From Lysobacter sp. GX 14042 (GTDB taxonomy: Bacteria > Pseudomonadota > Gammaproteobacteria > Xanthomonadales > Xanthomonadaceae): 64,000 bases of DNA. The translations under genes were made by a program, and so were the position numbers. Below the pieces are notes generated by a model. That model was given only the letters and a program-made list of their open reading frames with translations, made no database searches and was not told the origin of the DNA. This document shows, piece by piece, positions 17,902-26,636 of this stretch; the first letter of the stretch is position 1; the number at the start of each line of letters is the position of its first letter. The stretch spans positions 496,001-560,000 of the forward strand of contig NZ_JAJUWY010000002.1 of assembly GCF_021390425.1 (NCBI RefSeq). Direction: 5' to 3'.

Positions 17902-18129
17902 ATGCCTTACGACCGTATCTCCGACCTCCCCGACTCCGTCCGCGACAACGTGCCCAAGCACGCGCAGGAGATCTACAAGGAGGCGTTCAACAGCGCCTGG
18001 GACGAGTACAAGGATCCCGACGACCGTCGCGGCGACACCTCGCGCGAGGAGACCGCGCACAAGGTGGCGTGGGCGGCGGTGAAGGAGAAGTACGAGAAGG
18101 GGGATGACGACAAGTGGCACGCGAAGTAG
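17902..18129 (+). CDS. chaB: ChaB family protein
   Basis: 75 aa. It matches the ChaB family: YDRISDLPDSVRDNVPKHAQ, then EIYKEAFNSAWDEY and the AHKVAWAAVKEKYEK helix. In E. coli ChaB is linked to the cation antiporter ChaA, but no chaA is near here. Such proteins also turn up as stress-induced small proteins. A strong CAGGAGG lies about 6 nt before the ATG, which suggests high expression. It is convergent with uvrD, and a pair of REP-like palindromes fills the gap. Confidence 0.9.
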   Translation: MPYDRISDLPDSVRDNVPKHAQEIYKEAFNSAWDEYKDPDDRRGDTSREETAHKVAWAAVKEKYEKGDDDKWHAK

Positions 18130-18142
18130 GAGCGCCCGCATC

Positions 18143-18217
18143 GTCATGCCCGCGAACGCGGGAATCCACTGCCTGCGTCACGAACGTCCATGGATGCCCG
18201 CGTTCGCAGGCATGACG
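18143..18217. repeat. pair of inverted family-1 REP-like elements
   Basis: GTCATGCCCGCGAACGCGGG plus AATCCAC (18143-18169) and the reverse-oriented TCCATGGATGCCCGCGTTCG plus CAGGCATGACG (18187-18217). The head-to-head pair can fold into one long hairpin, like a BIME, and fills the space between convergent chaB and uvrD, ending at the uvrD stop. Confidence 0.75.
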
Positions 18218-20413
18218 TCAGGCCGGCTGCAGGTTGGCGTAGGCCAGCACCAGCCACTTGCTGCCGGCGTCGTCGAAGTTGACCTGCACCCGGGCGTGGG
18301 CGCCGCTGCCCTCGTAGTCGGTGACCACGCCGGTGCCGAACTTGGCGTGGCGCACGTTGGCACCCAGCGGCAGCGGGGGGGCCTCGATCGCCGCGTGGCC
18401 GAAGTTGCGGCGCGGGGCGGCCCCCGCCACCGGGCGTGAGACCTGCACCTTGGGGCGCACCTCGTGCAGCAGCGCGGGCGGGATCTCGCGCAGGAAGCGC
18501 GAGGGCACGCCGTACATGTCCATGCCGTGGATGCGCCGGGCCTCGGCGTAGCTCAGCACCAGCTTCTCGCGGGCACGGGTGATGCCGACGTAGGCCAGGC
18601 GGCGTTCCTCCTCCAGCCGGCCGGATTCCTCGATCGACTTGTTGTTGGGGAACAGCCCCTCCTCCAGCCCGCCCAGGAACACCAGCGGGAACTCCAGGCC
18701 CTTGGCGCTGTGCAGGGTCATCAGCTGCACGCCCTCCTCGCCGGCCTCGGCCTGGCCTTCGCCGGCCTCCAGTGCGGCGTAGGACAGGAAGGCGACCAGT
18801 TCGGGCATGGCCTCGCTGTCCTCGTCGTCGCTGCGGGTGAAGCGCGAAGCCACCGACACCAGCTCGTCGAGGTTGTCGGTGCGCGAATCGAGCTGGCCCT
18901 TGGATTCCTTCGCGTAGTGCTCGCGCAGCCCGGATCGGGCGAGCACGTGGTCGATCTTCTCCTGCAGGCCCATGTCGGCGATCTCCGCCTCGATGGCTTC
19001 GACCAGCTGCAGGAAACCGGCCAGTGCATTGCGGGCGCGGGCGGCCAGCACCGGCTCCTCGCTCAGCCAGCGCGCGGCCACCCACAGCGGGGCGCCGTCA
19101 GCGCGGGCGCGCAGGCGGACCTCGTCCAGGGTGCGCTGGCCGATGCCCCGGGCCGGCGTGTTGACCGCGCGCTCGAAGGCGGCGTCATCGCTGCGGTTGG
19201 TGACCAGCCGCAGGTAGGCCAGGGTGTCCTTGATCTCGGCGCGCTCGAAGAAGCGCTGCCCGCCGTATACCCGGTACGGCACCTGCTCGGACAGCAGCGC
19301 CTCCTCGAAGGCGCGCGACTGGGCATTGCTGCGGTAGAGGATCGCCACCTCGCCATAGCTGCCGCCGTCGCGCACCCACTGGCGCAGCCGCTCGACCACG
19401 AAGCGCGCCTCGTCGATCTCGTTGTAGGCCGCGTACAGGTCGATCGGCTCGCCGCTGCCGCTGTCGGTCCACAGCTTCTTGCCCAGCCGTCCGGGGTTGT
19501 GCGCGATCACCGCGTTGGCGGCGTCCAGGATGTTGGCCGAGGAACGGTAGTTCTGCTCCAGGCGGATGGTCTTCGCGGCGCTGCCGTCGGGGAGCGTGAA
19601 GTCCTTCAGGAACTTCTGCACGTTCTCGACCTTGGCCCCGCGCCAGCCGTAGATCGACTGGTCGTCGTCGCCGACCACGAACACCTGCCCACTGTCGCCG
19701 GCCAGCACCCGCACGAAGGCGTACTGGATCGCGTTGGTGTCCTGGAACTCGTCGACCAGCACCTGGCCGAAGCGGTGGCGATAGTGCGACAGCAACGCCG
19801 GGTTGTCGCGCAGCAGCTCGTGGGCGCGCAGCAGCAGCTCGGCGAAGTCGACCAGCCCGGCGCGCTCGCAGCGCTCCTGGTAGGCGGCGTAGCAGCGCAG
19901 CATCACGTCGGCCCACTGGTCGCCCGGGTCGGCCTGGATGTGCTGCGGCCGCCGGCCCTCGTCCTTCTGCGCGTTGATCCACCAGGCGATCTGCCGCGGC
20001 GGAAAGCGGCTGTCGTCCAACTCCAGCCCCTGCACCACCCGCTTGACCAGCCGCAGCTGGTCGTCGGAATCGAGCACCTGGAAGCCCTCCGGCAGCTTCG
20101 CCTCGCGCCAGTGCAGCCGCAGCAGCCGGTGGGCGATGCCGTGGAAGGTGCCGATCCACATCCCGCGGGTACCGCCACCCAGCTGGGCATCGACCCGGTG
20201 GCGCATCTCGGCCGCCGCCTTGTTGGTGAAGGTGACTGCGAGGATGCCGTGCATCGGCACCCCGAAGACCTCGTGCAGCCAGGCGATGCGGTGGGTCAGC
20301 ACGCGGGTCTTGCCGGAACCGGCACCGGCTAGGACCAGGTAATGGCCGGGGGGCGCGGATACGGCCTCGCGCTGGGCCGGGTTCAGCCCGTCGAGCAGGT
20401 GGGAAACATCCAT
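18218..20413 (-). CDS. uvrD: DNA helicase II
   Basis: 731 aa, superfamily 1A 3'-5' helicase for nucleotide-excision and mismatch repair. It has Q motif LNPAQREAV, Walker A AGAGSGKTRVLTHR (about residues 29-36), motif II VDEFQDTN, motif III VGDDDQSIYGWRGAK, motif IV (LEQNYRSSANIL), motif V (LMTLHSAKGLEFPLVFLGG) and motif VI (VGITRARE). The C-terminal tail ends in a UvrD Tudor-like segment (VRHAKFGTGVVTDYEGSGA). Length is like E. coli UvrD (720). It is convergent with chaB. The small 193-aa gene just upstream ends 9 bp before its ATG and may be co-transcribed. Confidence 0.96.
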   Translation of the reverse strand: MDVSHLLDGLNPAQREAVSAPPGHYLVLAGAGSGKTRVLTHRIAWLHEVFGVPMHGILAVTFTNKAAAEMRHRVDAQLGGGTRGMWIGTFHGIAHRLLRLHWREAKLPEGFQVLDSDDQLRLVKRVVQGLELDDSRFPPRQIAWWINAQKDEGRRPQHIQADPGDQWADVMLRCYAAYQERCERAGLVDFAELLLRAHELLRDNPALLSHYRHRFGQVLVDEFQDTNAIQYAFVRVLAGDSGQVFVVGDDDQSIYGWRGAKVENVQKFLKDFTLPDGSAAKTIRLEQNYRSSANILDAANAVIAHNPGRLGKKLWTDSGSGEPIDLYAAYNEIDEARFVVERLRQWVRDGGSYGEVAILYRSNAQSRAFEEALLSEQVPYRVYGGQRFFERAEIKDTLAYLRLVTNRSDDAAFERAVNTPARGIGQRTLDEVRLRARADGAPLWVAARWLSEEPVLAARARNALAGFLQLVEAIEAEIADMGLQEKIDHVLARSGLREHYAKESKGQLDSRTDNLDELVSVASRFTRSDDEDSEAMPELVAFLSYAALEAGEGQAEAGEEGVQLMTLHSAKGLEFPLVFLGGLEEGLFPNNKSIEESGRLEEERRLAYVGITRAREKLVLSYAEARRIHGMDMYGVPSRFLREIPPALLHEVRPKVQVSRPVAGAAPRRNFGHAAIEAPPLPLGANVRHAKFGTGVVTDYEGSGAHARVQVNFDDAGSKWLVLAYANLQPA

Positions 20414-20422
20414 CGCGCCATT

Positions 20423-21004
20423 CTACCGGCCCTGCCCGGCACCCCGGCGCAGGCATCCCAGCTCACGCAACTCGCGCATCACCAGCTCGCGGCTGGCGCC
20501 AACTGCCGAGCCGCCCGGTCCGTCCAGCATCATCCGCAGCTCGCTGCACGTCGCCGCCTTCTGCATGCGGCCCAGCCGGCCGCCGAACGATGCATCCTCC
20601 ATCCGCACGCGAAGCCTGGGCAACGACGGTTGCCAGGCCCTGGTGGACGGCGCCGCCGAGGAACGGAACCCGGTGGTTTCCCGCTCCGGCAATCGCAGGT
20701 TCAGCGTAGTGCCGGCCAGATCCTCGGCCCCGGCCCGGGCGTGCGGATCAGGGCGCATGTCACCGGCCCGCACCCGGGAGGGCTCCCGGGTGCGTTGGAT
20801 CACCTGTTCCTTCTGCGCCGGTGGCAATGGAATCTCCTGCACCCGGGGAGGCGGCGGCATGTTGGCGACGAGCACGACCTGCATGGGCGCACCGGAGCCG
20901 GAAACCTGCCGATGAGCCACCGGCCGCTGCAAGGCGAGGAATGCCAGGACCGGCACCCCAAGCGCGACAACCATCGCTGTGTAATGCGCACCGCGCTCGT
21001 CCAT
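20423..21004 (-). CDS. single-pass membrane protein of unknown function
   Basis: 193 aa, not recognised. One hydrophobic segment near the N terminus (AMVVALGVPVLAFLALQRPV) is followed by a TonB-like PMQVVLVANMPPPPRV stretch, a polar region, and a C-terminal part with two Cys and helical character (RMQKAATCSELRMMLDGPGG; LVMRELRELGC). The layout suggests an inner-membrane anchor with a periplasmic tail. It lies immediately upstream of uvrD on the same strand. No competing frame is convincing here, and the plausible membrane topology is the main reason to believe it. Confidence 0.55.
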   Translation of the reverse strand: MDERGAHYTAMVVALGVPVLAFLALQRPVAHRQVSGSGAPMQVVLVANMPPPPRVQEIPLPPAQKEQVIQRTREPSRVRAGDMRPDPHARAGAEDLAGTTLNLRLPERETTGFRSSAAPSTRAWQPSLPRLRVRMEDASFGGRLGRMQKAATCSELRMMLDGPGGSAVGASRELVMRELRELGCLRRGAGQGR

Positions 21005-21202
21005 TCCGTCCCTTTCCCTGGGAAACAGTCGCGGCTTGGACCGCCGGACGCCGCGGAGGTTCCTTCAGAGCCGCGCCGGAGGCGGTGTGTCTGCGGATGC
21101 CGTAGACAGCGGAACGCCTGCCGGCTTCAACCACGCATCGGCTGCACAAGGACTTCATGGCCTGGCAGAAAGACTGGACGGCCCGTTTCAAGGAAACCCG
21201 AC

Positions 21203-21655
21203 ATGACCGACAAGAAGATCCAGCACACCCTGAACGACCTGATCGAGATCGCCCGGGACGGCAGCGAGTTCTACAGCGAGGCGGCCGGCAAGGTGGACAA
21301 CGCCGAGCTGGCGGACCTCTTCAGGCGCATGGGCGAGCACAAGCGCGAAATCGCGAGCGGCCTGGCCAGCGAAGTTGCGGTGGCGGGTGGCGATCCCGCC
21401 GACCACGGCACCATGGTCGGCTCGATGCGCCAAGCCTATGCCAAGGCCCGTGCCGCGCTGGGCAATACCGACTACGCCTACGTGGCGGAACTGGAAGAGC
21501 TGGAGGACCGCCTGCTCGGGGCGTTCAAGGACACGCTCGAGGACAGCGACACCCCGGCCGCCGCCCGCGCCGCCGCGCAGAAGTACATGCCGCAGGTCAC
21601 CGAATGCCACAACACCATGCGCAACCGCAAGTTCGCCATGAAGGGCACGCGCTGA
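21203..21655 (+). CDS. PA2169-type four-helix-bundle protein (DUF2383)
   Basis: 150 aa. It starts MTDKKIQHTLNDLIEIARDG, then EFYSEAAGKVDNAELADLF and a C-terminal CHNTMRNRKF, the pattern of the ferritin-like DUF2383/PA2169 family. Acidic and His residues occur in the helices, but no complete di-iron site is obvious. In other bacteria these proteins are associated with stress and stationary phase. The ATG at 21203 has AAGGAAA about 7 nt upstream; the longer in-frame extension to 20342 is not coding. It is followed 45 bp later by the DUF3597 gene. Confidence 0.88.
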   Translation: MTDKKIQHTLNDLIEIARDGSEFYSEAAGKVDNAELADLFRRMGEHKREIASGLASEVAVAGGDPADHGTMVGSMRQAYAKARAALGNTDYAYVAELEELEDRLLGAFKDTLEDSDTPAAARAAAQKYMPQVTECHNTMRNRKFAMKGTR

Positions 21656-21700
21656 GCCGCGCGCGACACCACCCGTAACCCGCCTTCAAGGAGGTAGCCC

Positions 21701-22153
21701 ATGGGGCTGTTCTCGAAGATCCGCGACCGCATCTTCAGCCGCAAGACCGCATCCGCATCGACGCCCAACCCCGCAGGCAACCGCGCGCCCGCAGCCGGTG
21801 TTTCCGGTGGCAGCAGGAACGGCCCTGCCGTCGCGCCGCCGCCCGCGCCGCGGGCTGCGCCGGCTCCGGCCCCCGCGCCAAGCCCTGCACCCGCGCCCGT
21901 CGATGTCGAAGCCGTGCTCACCGCCATGGCCGCGGAGAAGGGCGGCCAGAGCGACTGGCGGCACTCCATCGTCGACCTGCTGAAGCTGCTTGACCTCGAT
22001 TCCAGCCTGGAAGCGCGCAAGGAACTGGCGGCCGAACTGGGCGTCAATGCCGGGGCGCATGGCAGCGCGGAGCAGAACATCGCCCTGCACCGGGCGGTAA
22101 TGCGCAAGCTGGCCGAAAACGGCGGCAAGGTACCCGACGAGCTGAAGGACTGA
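21701..22153 (+). CDS. DUF3597 domain protein
   Basis: 150 aa. The N-terminal MGLFSKIRDRIFS is followed by a Pro/Ala-rich linker (residues about 40-67) and then the conserved DUF3597 domain: VDVEAVLTAMAAEKGGQSDW, SIVDLLKLLDLDSSLEARKE, LAAELGVNAG and KLAENGGKVPDELKD. Proteins of this family are LysM-associated or free-standing and lack a known role. A strong AAGGAGG precedes the ATG. It is probably co-expressed with the DUF2383 gene upstream. Confidence 0.88.
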   Translation: MGLFSKIRDRIFSRKTASASTPNPAGNRAPAAGVSGGSRNGPAVAPPPAPRAAPAPAPAPSPAPAPVDVEAVLTAMAAEKGGQSDWRHSIVDLLKLLDLDSSLEARKELAAELGVNAGAHGSAEQNIALHRAVMRKLAENGGKVPDELKD

Positions 22154-22226
22154 AGTTCACCGGCCCCGGCCAGTCCGGGGCCGGCCTCCGTTCCGGTTTG
22201 CACGGGGTTGCCGGTTGGCCCGGGGC

Positions 22227-22278
22227 CATCCGGTACTCGCGCGGCGGTTCGGCCCCCATCAGGTGGCGGACGAAGTAG
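22227..22278. repeat. direct repeat R1: copied 3' end of the S9 peptidase gene
   Basis: 52 bp, identical to 24128-24179 except one T/C change (22248 versus 24149). Read on the minus strand it encodes YFVRHLMGAEPPREYRM, which are codons near the end of the intact peptidase gene at 24116-26449, but it has no gene around it. R1 and R2 are 1901 bp apart and bracket the 532-aa gene. Confidence 0.9.
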
Positions 22279-22350
22279 CCTCCAGGAGTTCCTGTCGACT
22301 GCTGTGTGTAGAGTCGAGCCGGGGAACAGGCATCCAAGGGGAGGCAAGGA

Positions 22351-23949
22351 ATGCGGGGAACTCTTCTTCTGGCCTTGGCGCTGGCGGCAACCACCTGCGC
22401 AGTTCCGGCCATGGCGGCATGTGACTACGACCTGGAAGCGATGCTCGAGCTCGACGAGCAGGCGTTCGACCAGGATCTCACTGACGGGGGCGGCGGGTGG
22501 CGGAAAATCGCCCGCGAGCCGGGCTGCGAACTGGATACCGCAGACCTGATCCGCGCCTATCGCGACCGCCACGGCGTGGAAGGCGGAATCCTGGCCTGGC
22601 ACGAAGGCCAGATGCGCGCTTCGGCCGGGCAGTACGTCCAAGCCGCGCGCCTGTTCAGGGCGGCGCGCCGCAAGCCTGCGGAAGACCCCGCCGGCTGGAA
22701 CCATTACGTGGACGCCAGCATCGCCTTCCTCGAGCGCGACATGGACCGTCTGCTGGCCGCCCGCCGGGAACTGGCGGCGATCCCGGTTCCCGAAGGCTCC
22801 GGCTTCCCGCCGCTGATCGACGGATACGTCACCTTTCCTTCGGCCCCCGGGCAACCGGAGATGAAGTTTCGCTGGCCTCCGAACCTCGAGGTGGTGGACG
22901 CGCTGGTGACGTGTTTCGAAAGCAGCTACAGCATCGCGTACGGCGATCCAGCGTGTCGCCAAGGGCAGTCGGATGAGAACGGAGTGTCCGCCCCGGCGGA
23001 ATCCGGAGCCAACGCCGCGGAGCCCCTGGATGCAGATGCGGGCACGCTCCAGGACCTGGCTGACACCGTTTACCGTGATCGACCCTCTGCGGAAAGGGGG
23101 CGCGCCCTGCGCGAGCGCTATCTGGCGGTCTACGGTGAAACCCGCCCGGAAGCACTGGACGACGCAGCATTGGAGGGATTGTTCGAATCGCTGTCCACAG
23201 TCGCCTTCTATCTGGACGAGGAAGCGCCGGCTCGCGAGCTGCTGGCGATCACCGCGGAGCTGGAACGCCGTTCGGGCGCCACACCCGAACAGCTCGAGCG
23301 TACCCATGAGGTCCTTGTCGCCGCGCGCCTGCTCGATGAGGCGCGCGCGTTCCACGATCTACACCCCGGCCTTGAAGCGCGGCGGGTACCCGCGGTCGAG
23401 GCCGTAGACGGACCAACGAGCAGCGGCCCGGGCTTGCTGACCTGGCATCCGGAAGGCAGCGTGCTCCGGCGTGAGGCGATCGACCTGGATACGGAGTACC
23501 AGGTGCTCGTGGTTTCGCATCCGCTTTGTGGGTTCTCGAAGGCCGCGGCGGAAGCGATCAGCAACGACCCCGAGCTGGGCGACCTGTTCGCCCGCCACGC
23601 GACCTGGATCGTCGCGCCGCCGGGAAACCTGCCACTGGGTCCGATCGAACAGTGGCAAGCAAGCCACCCCGAACAGCGCATCGGCCTGATCGACCAGCCC
23701 ACCTCGTGGCGCTTCATCGAAACCGGCAGTACGCCGGTGTTCTATTTCCTCAAGTCGGGCGAGGTGGCCGAAAGCGTGTCCGGCTGGGCGGAGGATGGCA
23801 ATCGGGAAGCGGTGGTTGCGGCCCTGCGGCGGGTCGGCGCCTTGCCGGTCCCGGAGGGCGCGCGGAGTATCCCGCCAGAGACGATCGAACCGCCCAACGC
23901 AACCACGGCCCCCTCGGACACGCCCATGCAAGTGTCGCCGGAGCCGTGA
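22351..23949 (+). CDS. exported two-part protein with a C-terminal thioredoxin-like segment
   Basis: 532 aa, not recognised as a named family. A signal peptide (MRGTLLLALALAATTCAVPAMA) is followed by a helical, TPR-like first half (WHEGQMRASAGQYVQAARLF). A second helical segment (about 225-345) is followed by a C-terminal region resembling a thioredoxin fold: EYQVLVVSHPLCGFSKAAAE, with a single Cys in place of CxxC, then PTSWRFIETGSTPVFYFLKS with a cis-Pro-like TPV. It may therefore be a non-catalytic thioredoxin-like sensor or chaperone (inference). Base composition is less GC-extreme than the neighbours. It lies inside a segment bounded by 52-bp direct repeats, so it looks acquired. Confidence 0.7.
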   Translation: MRGTLLLALALAATTCAVPAMAACDYDLEAMLELDEQAFDQDLTDGGGGWRKIAREPGCELDTADLIRAYRDRHGVEGGILAWHEGQMRASAGQYVQAARLFRAARRKPAEDPAGWNHYVDASIAFLERDMDRLLAARRELAAIPVPEGSGFPPLIDGYVTFPSAPGQPEMKFRWPPNLEVVDALVTCFESSYSIAYGDPACRQGQSDENGVSAPAESGANAAEPLDADAGTLQDLADTVYRDRPSAERGRALRERYLAVYGETRPEALDDAALEGLFESLSTVAFYLDEEAPARELLAITAELERRSGATPEQLERTHEVLVAARLLDEARAFHDLHPGLEARRVPAVEAVDGPTSSGPGLLTWHPEGSVLRREAIDLDTEYQVLVVSHPLCGFSKAAAEAISNDPELGDLFARHATWIVAPPGNLPLGPIEQWQASHPEQRIGLIDQPTSWRFIETGSTPVFYFLKSGEVAESVSGWAEDGNREAVVAALRRVGALPVPEGARSIPPETIEPPNATTAPSDTPMQVSPEP

Positions 23950-23955
23950 CCCGGA

Positions 23956-24082
23956 ATACCACATAGTCGACCGGTATGAACTCGACTGCGGTGATTCAAA
24001 GGTCGAGGTCTACATGGACATGTATCACTGCGACGCGCCGGTGCCGGACAGGGCGCCGGAAGGATTCAAGCTGCTCCACTGA
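23956..24082 (+). pseudogene. C-terminal scrap of an unidentified gene
   Basis: In the frame ending at the TGA at 24080-24082, the residues YHIVDRYELDCGDSKVEVYM then DMYHCDAPVPDRAPEGFKLLH look like genuine protein, with balanced composition and paired Cys residues. There is no start codon or ribosome-binding site, and upstream the frame becomes noise inside the 532-aa gene. It is probably the last 40 or so codons of a gene whose front was lost when the repeat-bounded segment formed. Confidence 0.5.
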
Positions 24083-24084
24083 GG

Positions 24085-24110
24085 GTGGATGCACGCATTC
24101 GCGGGAATGA
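24085..24110. repeat. degenerate family-1 REP-like element
   Basis: GTGGATGCACGCATTCGCGG then GAATGA resembles the element at 18187-18217 with several mismatches. It lies between the gene scrap and the S9 peptidase stop. Confidence 0.5.
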
Positions 24111-24115
24111 AGCGA

Positions 24116-26449
24116 TCAGGGGGCCTTCATCCGGTACTCGCGCGGCGGCTCGGCCCCCATCAGGTGGCGGACGAAGTAGTCCCAGCGGCGGCGGGTCATG
24201 TAGGCATCGTCCTCGCCGAAGCCATGGCGGGCGTGCGGGAACACGATCAGGTCGAAGTCCTTGTTGGCTTTCACCAGGGCGTCGACCAGCAGCAGGGTAT
24301 TCGTCACCGGGACGTTGTCGTCCATCATCCCGTGCGCCAGCAGCAGCTTGCCCTGCAGGTTGCCGGCGCGGTTCTGGTTAGCCTGGGCCTCGTAGATGGG
24401 CGTGCCGTCGGCGCCGCGCACCTCCAGCTCCATCCACTTCTCGATCCAGTCGTCCTCGTAGCTGCGGTTGTCGTGGTTGCCGGCCTGGGACACGCCGACC
24501 TTGTAGAACTCCGGATAGGTGAACAGCGCATCGGCCGTGGCGTAGCCGCCGCCGGAGTGGCCCCAGACGCCGACGCGCTCCAGGTCGAGCCATGGGTGGC
24601 GTTCGGCCAGTTGCCGCAGGCCGGCGACCTGGTCGGGCAGGGTGTTGTCGCCGATGTCGCCATCGAAGGCGTCGTGGAAGGACTTCGAGCGCCACGGGGT
24701 GCCCAGCCCGTCGAGGGTGACCACGATGAAGCCCAGTTCCGCCAGGGCCTGGTGGTCGCGGCGGGCCGGGCTGAAGCTGCGGCTGCCGACCGAGCCGGTC
24801 TGCGGACCGGGGTAGATGTAGTTCACCACCGGGTACTTGCGCGACGGGTCGAAATCGGTCGGCTTGAACAGCATCCCGTACAGCTCGGTCACTCCGTCGC
24901 GAGCCTTCACGGTGAACGACTCGGGCGGGATCCAGCCGGCGGCGTACAGGCGGCCGGCCTCGGCCTGGGCCACAGTGGCGAGCACCCGGCCATTGCCGCT
25001 GCTGCGCAGGACGGTCACCGGCGGGGTAGCCGGAGTGGAATGCGCATCGACGAAGTGCCGGCCGTCCGGGGACAGGAAGACCGTGTGGTCGGCGTTCTCG
25101 GGTGTCAGCAGCACCGGCTCGCCGCCATCCAGGCTGACCTTGTAGAAGTGTTGGTAGTACGGGTCGCGCCCGTCCTCCATGCCGACGCCGCGGAACCACA
25201 CCGTGCGGCTGTCGGGGTCCACCCGCAGCACCTGGGTGACGTTGTCCTCGCCCGTGGTCACCGCGTGCTTGAGCGTCCCGTCCAGGCCATACAGGTACAG
25301 ATGGCCCCAGTCGCTGCGCTCGGAGAACCACAGGAACTCACCGCTGCCCGGCAGGTAGTGCCAGTTGACCTTGCCGTTGCCGCTCTCGAAGTAGCTCGGC
25401 GCGTGCTCGTGGTAGACCTCGCGCACCGCGCCGGTGCGCGGGTCGGCGATTCGCAGCCAGGTGTCGCGGTGGTCGCGCGAGGTGGAGGCGAAGGCCAGCG
25501 ATGCGCCATCCGGCGCCCACTGAACGTCCTCCCAGCCGCCATCGCAGCTGATGTGGTCGCACAGGGTGGAGCGGTGAAAGTCGGGCTCCATGTCCAGCCG
25601 CACCAGCGTGCGGGCGGGCACGTCGATCACCACCCGCTCGATCATGTTGACGTGCTCGTCGCCGGCGAACGGATACTTCCAGCGTTCCACCCCCGGGGCG
25701 CCCACGGCGGTGCGCACCATCACCATCTCGCTGACCTGGCGCTGGTCCAGGCGGAAGGTGGCGATCCGCGTCGAGTCCGGTGACCAGACCAGGATCGCGC
25801 GGTCGCTGTGGGTCCAACCGGCGTTGTCGGTGGCGTAGCCGTAGTGCTCGGTACCGTCGGTGGTGAGCTGTGTTTCCTTCCCGGTGTCCAGTTCGCGCAC
25901 CCACAGGTTCCAGTCACGGATGAAGGCGCCCAGGCGACCGTCGGGGGACGCGACCGCCGGCTCGCCGCCGCCCGCCTCCCGCTGCGTGCACGACAGGGCC
26001 TCGCCCTCGCCTTCGCACCGGTACTGCTGCCTGGCGATGGTCAACTCCAGGCGCCCATCGGCATCGAAGTCCAGCGCGGTGAGCTCGAGCTTGCCGGCCT
26101 CGTGCACCTTGCCGCCCAGCGCATTGAGCGCAGCGGCCACGACCGCGTGGTCGAAAGCCTCGCGCGCCTGGCCGGTCGCCAGGTCGAAGATCCGGTAGTG
26201 GTCGCCGCGCGCGTCATGGTCGCGGTACCAGAAGCGGCCGTCGTCGAGCCACTCCACCCGGGTCACCGCGTGGTCGAGCAGCGGAGTGGCGTTGTAGCCC
26301 ATGAAGGCTTCGGCGCGGGCGTAGTCGTCGTGGGTCAACATCACGGGTGCATCGGACTGGGAGGGCTGTGCGGTGGCGGTGGCGGTGGCGGCCAGCAGGC
26401 CGCCCAGGGCCGCGCCGAGCAGGCGCAGGCCGGGACGCGTGGTCTTCAT
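24116..26449 (-). CDS. S9 family dipeptidyl peptidase IV-like protease
   Basis: 777 aa with a signal peptide (MKTTRPGLRLLGAALGGLLA), so periplasmic. The N-terminal DPP IV beta-propeller has strands such as VASPDGRLGAFIRDWNLWVR and VWSPDSTRIATFRLD. The C-terminal hydrolase has nucleophile Ser in VWGHSGGGYATAD, Asp in AHGMMDDNVPV and His in PHARHGFG. It removes Xaa-Pro dipeptides by family analogy. The last codons (YFVRHLMGAEPPREYRM) are duplicated as a 52-bp fragment 1.9 kb further left. It is divergent from the pigment ketosynthase; the 187-bp spacer should hold both promoters. Confidence 0.93.
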   Translation of the reverse strand: MKTTRPGLRLLGAALGGLLAATATATAQPSQSDAPVMLTHDDYARAEAFMGYNATPLLDHAVTRVEWLDDGRFWYRDHDARGDHYRIFDLATGQAREAFDHAVVAAALNALGGKVHEAGKLELTALDFDADGRLELTIARQQYRCEGEGEALSCTQREAGGGEPAVASPDGRLGAFIRDWNLWVRELDTGKETQLTTDGTEHYGYATDNAGWTHSDRAILVWSPDSTRIATFRLDQRQVSEMVMVRTAVGAPGVERWKYPFAGDEHVNMIERVVIDVPARTLVRLDMEPDFHRSTLCDHISCDGGWEDVQWAPDGASLAFASTSRDHRDTWLRIADPRTGAVREVYHEHAPSYFESGNGKVNWHYLPGSGEFLWFSERSDWGHLYLYGLDGTLKHAVTTGEDNVTQVLRVDPDSRTVWFRGVGMEDGRDPYYQHFYKVSLDGGEPVLLTPENADHTVFLSPDGRHFVDAHSTPATPPVTVLRSSGNGRVLATVAQAEAGRLYAAGWIPPESFTVKARDGVTELYGMLFKPTDFDPSRKYPVVNYIYPGPQTGSVGSRSFSPARRDHQALAELGFIVVTLDGLGTPWRSKSFHDAFDGDIGDNTLPDQVAGLRQLAERHPWLDLERVGVWGHSGGGYATADALFTYPEFYKVGVSQAGNHDNRSYEDDWIEKWMELEVRGADGTPIYEAQANQNRAGNLQGKLLLAHGMMDDNVPVTNTLLLVDALVKANKDFDLIVFPHARHGFGEDDAYMTRRRWDYFVRHLMGAEPPREYRMKAP
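24128..24179. repeat. direct repeat R2 (within the S9 peptidase 3' end)
   Basis: The functional copy of the 52-bp repeat described at 22227-22278; it is part of the coding sequence of the S9 peptidase. Confidence 0.9.
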
Positions 26450-26636
26450 CGGAATCCCCGGATCTCAGAGCTGGAACACATCGCCGCAACCTTACCCGGA
26501 TCGGCCACCAGGGGTGGGCCGCACCCGCGTCGGCCCGGCGCCGGCGGCGCCTGAACGCGTTGCCGCCCCGCACGGGCCCGCTGGCATACTGCGGCGGTAC
26601 CGGCGGGTGGGGAGCCCGCTGCAGCCAGGGAAACCC

